Source: Schistocephalus solidus
Lineage: Eukaryota; Platyhelminthes; Cestoda; Diphyllobothriidea; Diphyllobothriidae
Direction of reading: 5' to 3'
NCBI GenBank assembly: GCA_017591395.1
Contig: WEDG01007166.1
Location: forward strand, 1 to 64,000
Length of the DNA: 64,000 nt
The notes under the pieces are model-generated. The model ran no database searches and was not told where the DNA came from. It saw only the letters and a list, made by a program, of their open reading frames with translations. Positions 33,760 through 44,039 of this stretch are shown piece after piece. Positions within the stretch are counted from its first letter, which is position 1. Every line of letters begins with the position of its first letter. The translations under genes and the position numbers were made by a program.

Positions 33760-34510
33760 CATAAATCTGACGTGCCGTTAACTATCTCGATACGCTAAAA
33801 ACCATGGCTTTGAAGGCTGTCAACAGGCTGAATAGCTCAGTCCTTGTGGCCAGTACTGTGTGCATGGGGGATTTCCGGCTCCTTCTGAATGTAGCGTCTA
33901 TGGCATTCTGACACGTGTGAGATCTGTGTCACCCACCCTTTGAGTGAAACCCTGGTGTGTTGTATGTGCACTGGGGAGGAGGGGGGCCGGTGGCCTGCGC
34001 AGATAAACACTCTAGTTCTATCAGTCACTATGCCCATTCCCCACATCAAACAGCTGATCAGCTCCGACTATGGGCCGGTGCCTGGATGTGGGAGGAAAGA
34101 GAGAGAGAGAGTTCGACTGCCTCAGTGCATATTCCACATTGTCGACAATCTGACATGACCTAATATATCGCGGCGTGTTGAAATCCGTGGTTAGAAGGTT
34201 ACCAACTCGACCCTACTCTCGGGACGGAGAGTCAGACAACAATTACTCCCTCTTAATGTGACCTTTAGAGAACTCCCGCTCCGGGGGATCTGAAGTGGTC
34301 TAATGGCACGCTTGGGTGCGCGTTCCCGCCATGACAGACATCTGCGCCCTCTCCCGCCTCCAATCTTCTTGACTTGGTCATGACACCAAGCCCGGAAGGA
34401 GAGGAGAAGAGAATGCAGTAGATGATGTGCTATGAACCAAATCACGCGCAAATCAGGGTCCCTGCTGTGGGGCACACGGTGAACATCGTCGGCAACGACG
34501 GTCGAACTAC
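33760..34510 (+). repeat. Degenerate R repeat
   Basis: Order: gctaaaaaccatggctttga, then a gccttctgaatgtagcgtct-type block, ccagctgatcagctccgac-type block, gagagagagagttcgactgc, ggttagaaggttaccaactc, atctgcgccctctcccgcct, gaggagaagagaatgcagta, ending in aacatcgtcggcaacgacgg and tcgaact. Both half-units are visible but worn. Confidence 0.65.
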
Positions 34511-36345
34511 TGGCTCAAAGACTGAGATTCAAGTTCAGTGGCTCCTTCTTAATGAGGTCTTTAGGGCACTCTCACAAAAGTGATATTCTAGCCCCTTTAG
34601 CTATGAAAAGTGATACACTGTATGGATACCAGGTCTTGCGTGACCCGTGTAGACGGGCTGCTTAGCTTGAGAGTCACTGCGCCTGAGTCCATCTCTGGTT
34701 GGCTTCTCATCTGGTGGGTGGGAGAAGAGACGCAAATAACCCACGGTGGACCTGATCGCGTGTGACAGTCAAAATCTCAGTAATAGTATTGTGATGCCAC
34801 CTTTCCATTTTTCCATTTATGAATCACTATCGAGGTGTATTTAAGTAGAGTCTGATAGACGACACGCTTTATTCACCTGATCAAACAGGGTTTTTTTGAT
34901 CTCTAATAGCAGCTTTGGTCCAGGTGGTGCGCCGGCCCTAAGTGGAATCATGTGCTGGATGGAAGAGGGCGTTTAGTTTAAGTGTGAAAAACTGATCCGT
35001 GGTTCGTCTCCAAGCCAGACCTACGCACGTGCCGCTGCGTTAAGATGCTGGTTGTCAGGGTGTTGGCCTCCCCCCCCCCCCCACCTTCCTATAGTCGTCT
35101 TCCGGAGTGGGGACGAGACGGGGTGGGAGTATTTCCCCAGCTCATGCCCTGTTCCCCTTCCCTCTCCGCCGAGTTTGCTCTGCGCGCCGAAAACGCCTGA
35201 CTGGCGGGCTGATTAATTACAGGGTCCTGAGCCGAACACTTGAACGGCAGGTCGGGGAGATGAAATTGGTTCAACACCGATCAGGCTGATCATGGCTGTC
35301 CCCCCCTCCCCCCTGCCCCCCATAAGATGACCGAGGGACACAGATTCCCCCCGATTTAATATGTGGGTAAGGTGGGATAATGTATCGCTTATCATTGCGT
35401 GCGTACCGTTTTCGTCCATTATGTGGAGCTAGTGAGCCGAAGATCACTCAGCGCTGGAGACAAATAAAGCGCCCTCGTTAAGGTGATGAGCCCGCTAATT
35501 CAAAGTCAATGGCTTGAGAACAGCGATGGTCTGGAGGCCGTAAATATCATAAAAGTGAGTAATGTTCACAGGCCGTCGAGAAGGTGGTTTAACTATCAGG
35601 TAGGGACCAAAGCTGACACCCCAACAGCGGAAACAACGGCTTATACCCTCTCCTCGTGTCTGGAGTGGGAAGAGAGAGAGAGAGAGTGCATCTACACATA
35701 GACGGTTTGAAATCGAAACGGCCAATATATACAAGGAAAAACATCATCATTTGCACATGTGTTCCATTTTAAACATTTATTGAAAAAAAACATTGGATAG
35801 GCTGTTCAAGAGAGGTATTTTGGTTTACCAAGACAGCTGGTACAAAAAGTGAATTTATTACAATATCATGTTCCGATATGTCAAAACGAACAGTCGGTAG
35901 GCTAATTTCGAACCGAAAGACAACATCAAAATATTTATGAAGAAATTATTTCCCGAAATCCAGATGCATATTATGGAATTGTCTGCGTTTGTATGTGACA
36001 GCTCCTTTTGCAGTTTACCAGGCTAGACTTCCAGCCTTATCTAATAAATTTCCAAAATTACTCGACTAGATTTTCCAGACTCTGATATTGTCTGATTGTG
36101 TAACTTAAATCACAGCGGATAAATTTGAGCTGATCTGAACGAGTTGCATTAATGAGAACTTCTCGCAACTTCTACCCCACCGATCCAAAATACATTTTAA
36201 AATCGAATTTGATGACTGGCGTATGGACAGAAATCGCAGATAGGACGTTTTATATAGTTGAATATCTGGACCAAGTCATTATTGTGGTTTGCGATTTCCT
36301 CCCCCTCCGACTCCTTCTCCGCCTCCGCCTCCTCCTCAGCATCCT
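34511..36345. other. Unassigned region
   Basis: No supportable gene. Poly-C at about 35070-35083 and an AG-rich run at 35672-35687. AT-rich from 35.72 kb. Confidence 0.5.
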
Positions 36346-36925
<580 letters not shown>

Positions 36926-36934
36926 TTAAAACTC

Positions 36935-37050
36935 CCGGCAAATTGCACCCCCCATGTTCGGCATTTATTATGGGACCACACCCTTAATAATAACGCCTGT
37001 CACACCCTGATTTGGCCCCCGTTTTGGTCCAGCGCATCTACCCCGCTGAA
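36935..37050 (-). repeat. R2 5' fragment next to TAC array
   Basis: Plus-strand accccccatgttcggcattt, cacccttaataataacgcct, gtcacaccctgatttggccc, ccgttttggtccagcgcatc. This is the complement of the R2 5' half (compare 1105-1215). The R2 3' half is missing, yet the (AGT)n run still lies on its 3' side. Confidence 0.65.
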
Positions 37051-37084
37051 CATATAGGAATAACGATTATCTCTACGAGTTTCT

Positions 37085-37275
37085 CTAGGATACCGAATTA
37101 TCGGTTACAATTGGGCTTAAGGTTTGGGTTAGTGTTTGGATAAGGGTTGGTGACAGGTTTAGTTTTCTGATAATGTGGGTTAGGGTTGAGGCCAGGTTTA
37201 AGTTTAGGGCAAGGGAATATTTTCCGCCTGGAATTTAACTAAATGCCACCTGTATGCCTGAGGTGGTCCAAACTT
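37085..37275. repeat. M element, partial
   Basis: TTAGGG-like core (gtgggttagggttgaggcca, ggtttgggttagtgtttgga) followed by the inverted M end block (gcctggaatttaactaaatg, ccacctgtatgcc). The left end is not seen. Confidence 0.6.
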
Positions 37276-37439
37276 CCAGGTACGGTCAAACCTTGAATTA
37301 CGTCCACCTGTTGTCGTGAATAAACCCTGGGGAGCACTGGTACGGCTAGCTTCACGTTATCCCTCTCAAGAGCTGATATGGAAATTGGGAGTTGGTTACT
37401 CTACTACTGAGGGCCTGCTTTAGCAAACTGAAAAACGCA

Positions 37440-37800
37440 GTACATGACGGAGTACTGATAAAGACACAGAAGACCGGAATGACCATTTCTGGCTGGATCG
37501 GTGAGCACCACTTCATCATGCTTGATATTCTCGATCACAACCGAGAAGACAACGAGCCCGTGGCTCATTGGTAGAGCGTTCTAATTAATGACCAAAGGTC
37601 CAGGGTTCGAATCCCAGGGAGTATACACCTGGGATTGGGCATAACTGGCTGATGACGGCTAATAAGCCAGAAACGGTCATCGTTGTCTCCCTCTTCTTTT
37701 TGGTACGTTGCAAGTCGTTATGCGACGGCCTGCCCCTAGGCAAAACGGGACGACCATGTCCCGTAACTTGATCAGTGAACGCCACTTCCCCATGGAAACG
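37440..37800 (+). repeat. SINE2 copy (37530-37800) beside a reverse body scrap
   Basis: Plus-strand copy: head gagcccgtggctcattggta, gagcg, B-box gggttcgaatcccagggagt, body ataactggctgatgacggct, aataagccagaaacggtc, then a tail containing accatgtcccgtaacttgat. A minus-strand SINE2 scrap (gaccggaatgaccatttctg) lies at 37470-37490. The tail is the same long form as in the 4.3 kb copy. Confidence 0.8.
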
Positions 37801-40128
37801 CAATAATTCTACCGGCTTTTTCAGTTTCTCATATTGAATGCAAATTGATGTTCACCACATGCATTGAACATTCGTACACCACTGCTGCCTGTTGGCAGCT
37901 TGCGCATCTTACGCGGTTATCCTGACCAAGCCGGTGGGGATGGTCAGCTAAAATAGTTTTGTTACCCTTTGGCCAGAGCCTAAAAAGGTTTGCGTCAATT
38001 AATACCGGAAACTGGAGTATGTGGCAGGAAACCCATGCCCAAACATCTAGCGGCTACGCCTTGCAGCGGTAGAAAAGCGGCGAAGAACGTACCTGGGCAT
38101 TTAGCTAGTATTTGTGTAAAGTGTACGGTAAATCAATCAGCATTTATTTAGCTGAAATTTCTTTTTTTCGGGTCAAGGCCTATAATCGGCGTAGAAATGT
38201 TAAAAGTAAAACATCAGTGAATTGAATGGTTCTTGTATTTATTCTGTTATTTGTACTTGAAATAGTCCGTCATCGGATGACCTTACAGGAGTCTTTAGCT
38301 ATTTCCGTGGAGCCCAACAGAAGGACAATTCAGGTTTAACACTTAGTTATAAAGCCCCTGCAATTCGAATTTAGCCGGTAGACTCCAAAAAAAAGGATTC
38401 TGTGGAAGGTGGTTGATGTCTTTCCTTGGAGGAGAGGAGGACAATCCCCTTTTTGTTTTAGCAACAATGGAGAATGGGTCGAGTTCCACTAAATGAGGAC
38501 ATAGACATCAGGTCTCTTTGGCCATTTTTGTTGTTGCTAGAGGCCACTTCCGTCATGGGAACAATTCTCAATCTATCCCCCAGCCCTCGTCTGCGCGCGA
38601 AGATGGGGGACGGTGGACGTGTGTGTGTGGGAGGGGCAGGGGTGCGCTCCAACCTGTTGTTTTACGATTCCGTAGTCATGACGACCACACCTAATCCGTA
38701 TGGTAAATGAAGCCAAATGATCTAACAGATGGTTACTTTTGTTGCACAAGAAACCGCTGTTTTGTTGCAGAGCGTTGGAGACAGAAAACCGGCAAAATTG
38801 CTTCGAAGGCGAGTTCGAAGGGGAGTTCGCGAAGAAATTGCTGCTAGTACAGTTCATTCCCTAACAAATGAAAATTCACGAACTTCATAGCACACGAACT
38901 ACATAGAGCCCAAACCGCCCCCCAAGCCTCTCCGCACGTTATACTAAGTTAGAGAAAGGATAGACCTTTGAAAGAAGCCATATTTTGGTTCGTAAAGTAG
39001 CATTTATCAGATAAAAACTAATTTATTTTACCGAAAACATAAAATTGTAAAAAGGACTTCATCACATGCCACTTATTTAAGGCCTAATATGAAGAACCGC
39101 AGAGAAGGAAAATATGATACAAGGACAAAATAATGAATGCAGTTATAACCGAATGCATCATTTGCGCTGTCGATGAATACCTTACTATTTATGGTCTCTT
39201 TTGTCGACCTCCAGATTTGTCGCTCTCTGAATTTGATGGTCATCCAAACCATCAGTCGTCGGCAGTTTTTGACAGTTGCCGTCGATATAGTGTTCATGTG
39301 GGAATTTCTTTCCACCCAAACTGACTTCGGGGTCTTATCTAAAAGCAAGACTTAATCACAGAAGTAAATGCTTTTCCAAAATGAAAGTCCGTGATTAATA
39401 TATTCCTGGCCAAACTACCTTCTCTTATTAGTTTCCTACTTAAAAAATGCTTTATTATTGCAGTCTGCAGATATAGGCAGAATGTCTTCATTCTTTTACC
39501 AAGTATGCGCGGAGAGAACATTGAAAAATGTTTCCTCTGAATAGTCCTAAGGGTTTATATGATGCTATCTTTTTAGTGTACGACGAATAAAGTCGTCATC
39601 CTATTTGCTTGTGGACCATTTTGGTCCCCCTTGCTATCTTCTAGGCACTGTTCTATATTTGATAATTATCGAGTGTATGGCCTGACTAACATCGAAAATA
39701 GTAATCAATGACTTACTTGGTAGACCTTCGTCTGCCAATTTCCGTAGGCACCCGAAATAAGCGTCAGGCAGGAAACGCTTTGACCTTACTGGCATGAAAA
39801 AGCGACAGCATGCCATATGTTCATTGAAATTTCGGGTCTGACCCTAAAAGGCCATATCCGAATCACCTGACTCCAGGTCCTGCACTTAATAATTTCAGAA
39901 ATTATTTCCCCGATTATTCTCTGGAGTCCATATACCAGAAACCGCATAGAGAACGCTGGGGGACCCACTGAGGAGCCGAACCCCTCGTTGCTGTGTCACG
40001 CAGCAGCAGAAACATCGGTGAAACACGTGTCTGGGCTTTTAGCTAGTATCTTTGTCGGAAGTACGGTATAACGTCTTTGCCATATATATTTATATAGGAG
40101 AGATGACATTCTTTGAAAAATACAAACA
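37801..40128. other. Unassigned region with one internal repeat pair
   Basis: No supportable gene. A block at about 38045-38115 (gcggcgaagaacgtacctgg, gcatttagctagtatttgtg) recurs at about 40010-40065 (tcggtgaaacacgtgtctgg, gcttttagctagtatctttg). It could be part of a PLE-related repeat, as the second copy lies just before the PLE cluster. Confidence 0.5.
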
Positions 40129-40502
40129 TCAATGCGCATATTTTCGAAACTGGTGACCCAGCTCGTTGTCAGACTCTGGGATGTTTACAAGAATAATTGA
40201 CTAATCAAACGTCTCCAACAGAAGATTCTACAGTTGGGTGATTTTTGTGCCAATACGCGTTAAGTGCAGTTTGTCATCTTGTCAGGATTGGACGTGCACA
40301 TTTGCCTTTGTCCTTGAGGACGTTTGATGTGTCATATACATCGATATGCCGATTGATGCATGCCTTATCGGAGTGCATTGTTTCCAGGAATTCGCGGCCT
40401 TTTCTCAATGGGCACTCCAAATGCTTTTCCATGCGAATTTGTACCCAGTGTCAAGTGTGTGCATGGTAACCTGGGATAGATGGTTTATATTCTGACCGCT
40501 AA

Positions 40503-40740
40503 CTAAGGTTCGTGTATGCGGGTTGTTAAGGATTTCCCAGTTTGCCCACAATAAACGGCACCACAACGGTAACATGGAATTTTGTGGATAACACCTTTTT
40601 TATCAAGCTTACCAACCCCGTCCTTAGGGTGTGCAAGCTGTAAGCATATGGTAGCTGCTGGGTGGTGTGCTTCTTGTATCTGGTGTTTTCTTGGTTCTCC
40701 TTCGGCAAGTTTGATTACCTTTTTCACGTATGAGAGAGTT
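40503..40740 (-). pseudogene. PLE GIY-YIG domain, broken
   Basis: Visible: LAHPKDGVGKLDKKGVIHKI, PCYRCGAVYCGQTGKSLTTR, IHEP. It compares directly with the intact 20793-21203 domain: GVIHKI is the GIY strand and YCGQTG the YIG strand, with the C-x2-C pair kept. After IHEP the frame stops. A further piece with EFLETMHSDKACINRHI can be read in another frame at about 40400-40330. A dead copy. Confidence 0.8.
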
Positions 40741-40748
40741 CGTCAGGT
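40720..40748 (+). repeat. Left direct repeat (TSD) of the SINE1 array
   Basis: 29 bases, starting tttttcacgtatgagagagt, repeated at 42496-42524 with a single C/T difference. Both copies are PLE coding sequence on the minus strand, so the array is an insertion. Confidence 0.85.
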
Positions 40749-42495
40749 GGGGCCTCATAGCTCAGTTGGCTAGAGTTTTGGCCTACCCCTTGCTGACGTC
40801 GGTTCGAATCTCACCGCGGCCGCCGAGTTTTTCACAAGTGGGTCCAAGGAATTATTCAAATCTGTCAAAATCCTCTACATATTAATTGTGCCCGGAAGTC
40901 ATCTGGTGGATTCTATATTGATTGCCAAGGAAATACTGCCTGGGCAGTCAGCTTACTGTATCATAATTGGTGGATTCCATAGGTTGCAGTAGGCTGGGTG
41001 GGTAAAATTGACCCAAGTGTGATTAAACTCGAGGGTGAACTAAAGCCTCCCTCTTGCTGGCGTGGGTTCGAATCTCACCGCGGCTGCCGAGTTTTTCACA
41101 AGTGGGTCCAAGGAATTATTCAAATCTGTCAAAATCCTCTACATATGAATTGTGCCCGGAAGTCATCTGGTGGATTCTATATTGATTGCCAAGGAAATAC
41201 TGCCTGGGCAGTCAGCTTACTGTATCATAATTGGTGGATTCCATAGGTTGCAGTAGGCTGGGTGGGTAAATTGACCCAAGTGTGATTAAACTCGAGGGTG
41301 AACTAAAGCCTCCCTCTTGCTGGCGTAGGTTCGAATCTCACCGCGGCTGCCGAGTTTTTCACAAGTGGGTCCAAGGAATTATTCAAATCTGTCAAAATCC
41401 TCTACATATTAATTGTGCCCGGAAGTCATCTGGTGGATTCTATATTGATTTCCAAGGAAATACTGCCTGGGCAGTCAGCTTACTGTATCATAATTGGTGG
41501 ATTCCATAGGTTGCAGTAGGCTGGGTGGGTAAATTGACCCAAGTGTGATTAAACTCGAGGGTGAACTAAAGCCTCCCTCTTGCTGGCGTGGGTTCGAATC
41601 TCACCGCGGCCGCCGAGTTTTTCACAAGTGGGTCCAAGGAATTATTCAAATCTGTCAAAATCCTCTACATATTAATTGTGCCCGGAAGTCATCTGGTGGA
41701 TTCTATATTGATTGCCAAGGAAATACTGCCTGGGCAGTAAGCTAACTGTATCATAATTGGTGGATTCCATAGGTTGCAGTAGGCTGGGTGGGTAAATTGA
41801 CCCAAGTGTGATTAAACTCGAGGGTGAACTAAAGCCTCCCTCTTGCTGGCGTGGGTTCGAATCTCACCGCGGCCGCCGAGTTTTTCACAAGTGGGTCCAA
41901 GGAATTATTCAAATCTGTCAAAATCCTCTACACATGAATTGTGCCCGGAAGTCATCTGGTGGATTCTATATTGATTGCCAAGGAAATACTGCCTGGGCAG
42001 TCAGCTTACTGTATCATAATTGGTGGATTCCATAGGTTGCAGTAGGCTGGGTGGATAAATTGACCCAAGTGTGATTAAACTCGAGGGTGAACTAAAGCCT
42101 CTCTCTTGCTGGCGTGGGATTGAATCTCACCGCGGCCGCCGAGTTTTTCACAAGTGAGTCAAATGAATTATTCAAATCTGCCAAAATCCTCTACTAATTA
42201 ATTGTGCCTGGTAGTCATCTGGTTGATTCTAGATTGATTGCTCAGGAAATCCTGCTTGGACAGTCGGCTTACTGTATCAGAATTGGTGGATTTATACGTC
42301 GCAGTAAGCTTGCCGGGTAACGACACGCAAGTGTGATTAAACTCATGGCTCCCGGTGGGGCCTCATAGCTCAGTTGGCTAGAGGGTTGGCTGTACTTAAG
42401 CCTACCCCTTGCTGGCGTGGGTTCGAATCCCACCGAGGCCGCCGAGTTGTTCACAAGTGGGTCAAAGAATTTTTCTTTTGACAAGTTGGGATACA
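40749..42495 (+). repeat. SINE1 tandem array, seven B-boxes, 263-bp period
   Basis: Starts with a full tRNA-like head (ggggcctcatagctcagttg, gctagag) and a B-box at 40801. It then has five further units whose B-boxes lie at about 41065, 41328, 41591, 41854 and 42117: period 263 bp (264 for the first). These inner units lack the A-box head. It ends with a second complete head at 42357 (ggcctcatagctcagttggc) and B-box at about 42420. Inner units are nearly identical; the sixth is more diverged. The frame shared by the units (about 75 codons) recurs only because of the repetition; 263 is not a multiple of three. Confidence 0.92.
42357..42460 (+). repeat. Terminal full SINE1 head in the array
   Basis: tRNA-like cloverleaf: 5' ggcctca against 3' cgaggcc (six of seven pairs), D-arm gctc/gagg-type, T-arm gtggg/cccac around ttcgaat. 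The solo copy at 45769 pairs ggcctcg at its 5' end. The 3' trailer is gccgagttgttcacaagtgg. Internal pol III promoter boxes A and B are present. Confidence 0.8.
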
Positions 42496-42690
42496 TTTTT
42501 CACGTATGAGAGAGTTCGTTAGGTCATTGGCTGTGGTGCCTGAGTGGCCGTGTTTGACTTCTTTTCGCTTCACACATTGATGCACGAAGTCACGTGGGTA
42601 TCCATTTTTGGAGAATATCTTAAAGAGGTATTTCATTTCTGCCTGATAACTTTCTTCATCAGAACAGTGTGTTTTGGCTCGATTAGGAGA
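42496..42690 (-). pseudogene. PLE fragment between RT and GIY-YIG, split by SINE1 array
   Basis: Minus-strand reading: EPKHTVLMKKVIRQK (about 42680-42630), then KYLFKIFSKNGYPRDFVHQC and VKRKEVKHGHSGTTANDLTN with SLIREK at the array junction. The block NGYPRDFVHQC belongs to the post-RT region of Penelope proteins. KVIRQK also occurs in the plus-strand PLE at 45484. It continues at 40748 on the far side of the SINE1 array. Confidence 0.8.
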
Positions 42691-42694
42691 CTGT

Positions 42695-43065
42695 AGACAG
42701 AACTCCTATTGTGAGAGAAAAGGCAGCGAATTCCTGGAAACAATGCACTCAGATAAGGCATGCATCAATCGGCATATCAATTTAGATGACACTTAGAAAA
42801 ATCCTGAAGGCCAAATTCAAATGCGCATGGCCAATCATGAAGGGGATGACAAACTGCACTTAACGCGTACTGGCACAAACATCGCTTAACTGTAGAATCT
42901 CCTGCTAGACATGGTTAATTAGTAAATTGTTCGTGTACACAACCCAAAGTCTAATGACGAGCTGGGGCACCAGTTTCGAAAATTTACGCATTTAAGTTTG
43001 CATTTTCCGAAAGAATTTCATATCTTATGATTAAAGGTCTTGGGATATCCGTATTTCAATACATA
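42695..43065 (+). mobile_element. PLE C-terminus and 3' UTR, inverted relative to 40.1 kb
   Basis: Plus-strand: REFLETMHSDKACINRHINL can be read across gcgaattcctggaaacaatg to gcatatcaatttagatgaca. Then 3' UTR with ttaacgcgtactggcacaaa, cttaactgtagaatctcctg, ctaatgacgagctggggcac, cagtttcgaaaatttacgca. It mirrors 40130-40500, making inverted arms about 370 bp long around the minus-strand PLE and SINE1 array. Confidence 0.75.
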
Positions 43066-43084
43066 CATACGATCTTCTAGCGGA

Positions 43085-43266
43085 GTGCTTTGCTCGACGA
43101 TGGGAAAAGTGCACAATTCGTGAAAGTTTAAAGTGGGAACAATTATCCTTCTTACACTGATGACGAGATAACAAGATTCTACCGAAATCGGTGAGGGTAA
43201 AACTGGCAGTAAACGCCTCCCAGCGCTTTCAAGCCGCTATGCGCTATGGCCATCAATTGCTTAGAG
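43085..43266 (+). repeat. PLE-associated repeat, left of hAT insertion
   Basis: Same family as 26935-27150 (gctcgacgatgggaaaagtg, gaacaattatccttcttaca, ctttcaagccgctatgcgct). The last eight bases, gcttagag, are the duplicated hAT target. Confidence 0.7.
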
Positions 43267-44008
43267 CAGGGATCGGCAAGCTTTTCGGACTACTAGGCCA
43301 TTTCAGGAGGTCAAGAAGGCACACTAGGCCAGAAGAAACAAGGTGTCCAAGGAAACGTTTATTATTCAAAAAGACAGTACGATCAATGGGAAACATGATG
43401 TTGCATGCTCTTAGAGACAGACACAATATCAGGTTCTAATGATTAGGAGTTCAGCAACAGAATGCCATTAAGGCGATTATCAGTCAGCTGAGAGCGCAGC
43501 TTGTTCTTACAAAACTTCATTTTGGAGAACAGCTGCTCTCACGAATAAGTGCGGCCAAACATTGCGATCACACGCTTGGCACAGGCTAACAACATTGGAA
43601 ATTTAGCAGGTAGCTGCGCGTTGCTCCTGATCTTTAGGCATAGTAACTGGGTTTACTGTGCGGAAACTCAATGTCTGTAATATGACTATGGAATAAAGTT
43701 GCTTCGCACGTCACAGCACACGCACGTGCGCACAACACACGCCTTGGCCCCGGTAAGAGGTGACTGAACTTGTTTACAACACAACATTTGTCATCCCTCC
43801 CCGGTCAGGCGCTTCTGTTTCATACAAGCGCCTGACATCAGTTCTAAAAATAAACACGAGTCACAGCTTGAGCTGCAACCAGCAGTAATGAAGGGGAACA
43901 AAACCGCGACAATTCAATTAGGCCGGATCCAACAATAATTAACTAGAGGGGTGTTAGGCCGGACTGGAAGCGGTATCTGGCTTAAAGGCCGGAGTTTGTC
44001 AACCTCTG
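43267..44008 (-). mobile_element. Internally deleted hAT transposon, 742 bp
   Basis: Ends cagggatcggcaagcttttc on the left and, on the minus strand, cagaggttgacaaactccgg on the right form short imperfect terminal inverted repeats (CAGnGnTnGnCAAnCT). Exact 8-bp duplications GCTTAGAG flank it (43259-43266 and 44009-44016), the size typical of hAT. The related locus at 27.1 kb reads straight across the equivalent site. Inside is only the C-terminal piece of a transposase, so the copy is non-autonomous. Confidence 0.88.
43443..43640 (-). pseudogene. hAT transposase C-terminal (dimerisation) remnant
   Basis: Minus-strand reading: RSNAQLPAKFPMLLACAKRV, IAMFGRTYS, stop, EQLFSKMKFCKNKLRSQLTD, NRLNGILLLNS and stop at 43443. 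The order FGxTYxCEQLFSxMKxxKxxLRSxLTDxxLxxIL is the conserved hAT C-terminal region of the ZBED/Charlie-like group. Here the codon after Ser, normally for a Val-Cys-type pair, is a TGA stop with one residue missing. Only about 65 residues remain of a protein usually over 500 long. Confidence 0.85.
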
Positions 44009-44039
44009 GCTTAGAGCATTTATAACAGATGCACATAAT

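Larger units (their letters stand above)
40130..40748 (-). mobile_element. Penelope-like element, C-terminal part and 3' UTR
   Basis: Minus-strand PLE piece: GIY-YIG region at 40740-40503, a second C-terminal block at about 40420-40245, and 3' UTR to about 40130 (ending gagctgggtcaccagtttcg). The stretch 40130-40500 is repeated in inverted orientation at 42695-43020. The element continues upstream at 42496 after the SINE1 array. Confidence 0.8.

Noticed and set aside
40998..42035. A family of four near-identical 66-82 codon proteins in tandem
   Set aside because: These are the same frame of the 263-bp SINE1 unit. The period is not a multiple of three and the sequence includes the tRNA-like B-box.
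40749..42495. A CRISPR-like array
   Set aside because: Regular 263-bp period, but whole units are repeated without unique spacers, and they contain SINE promoter boxes in a eukaryotic context.
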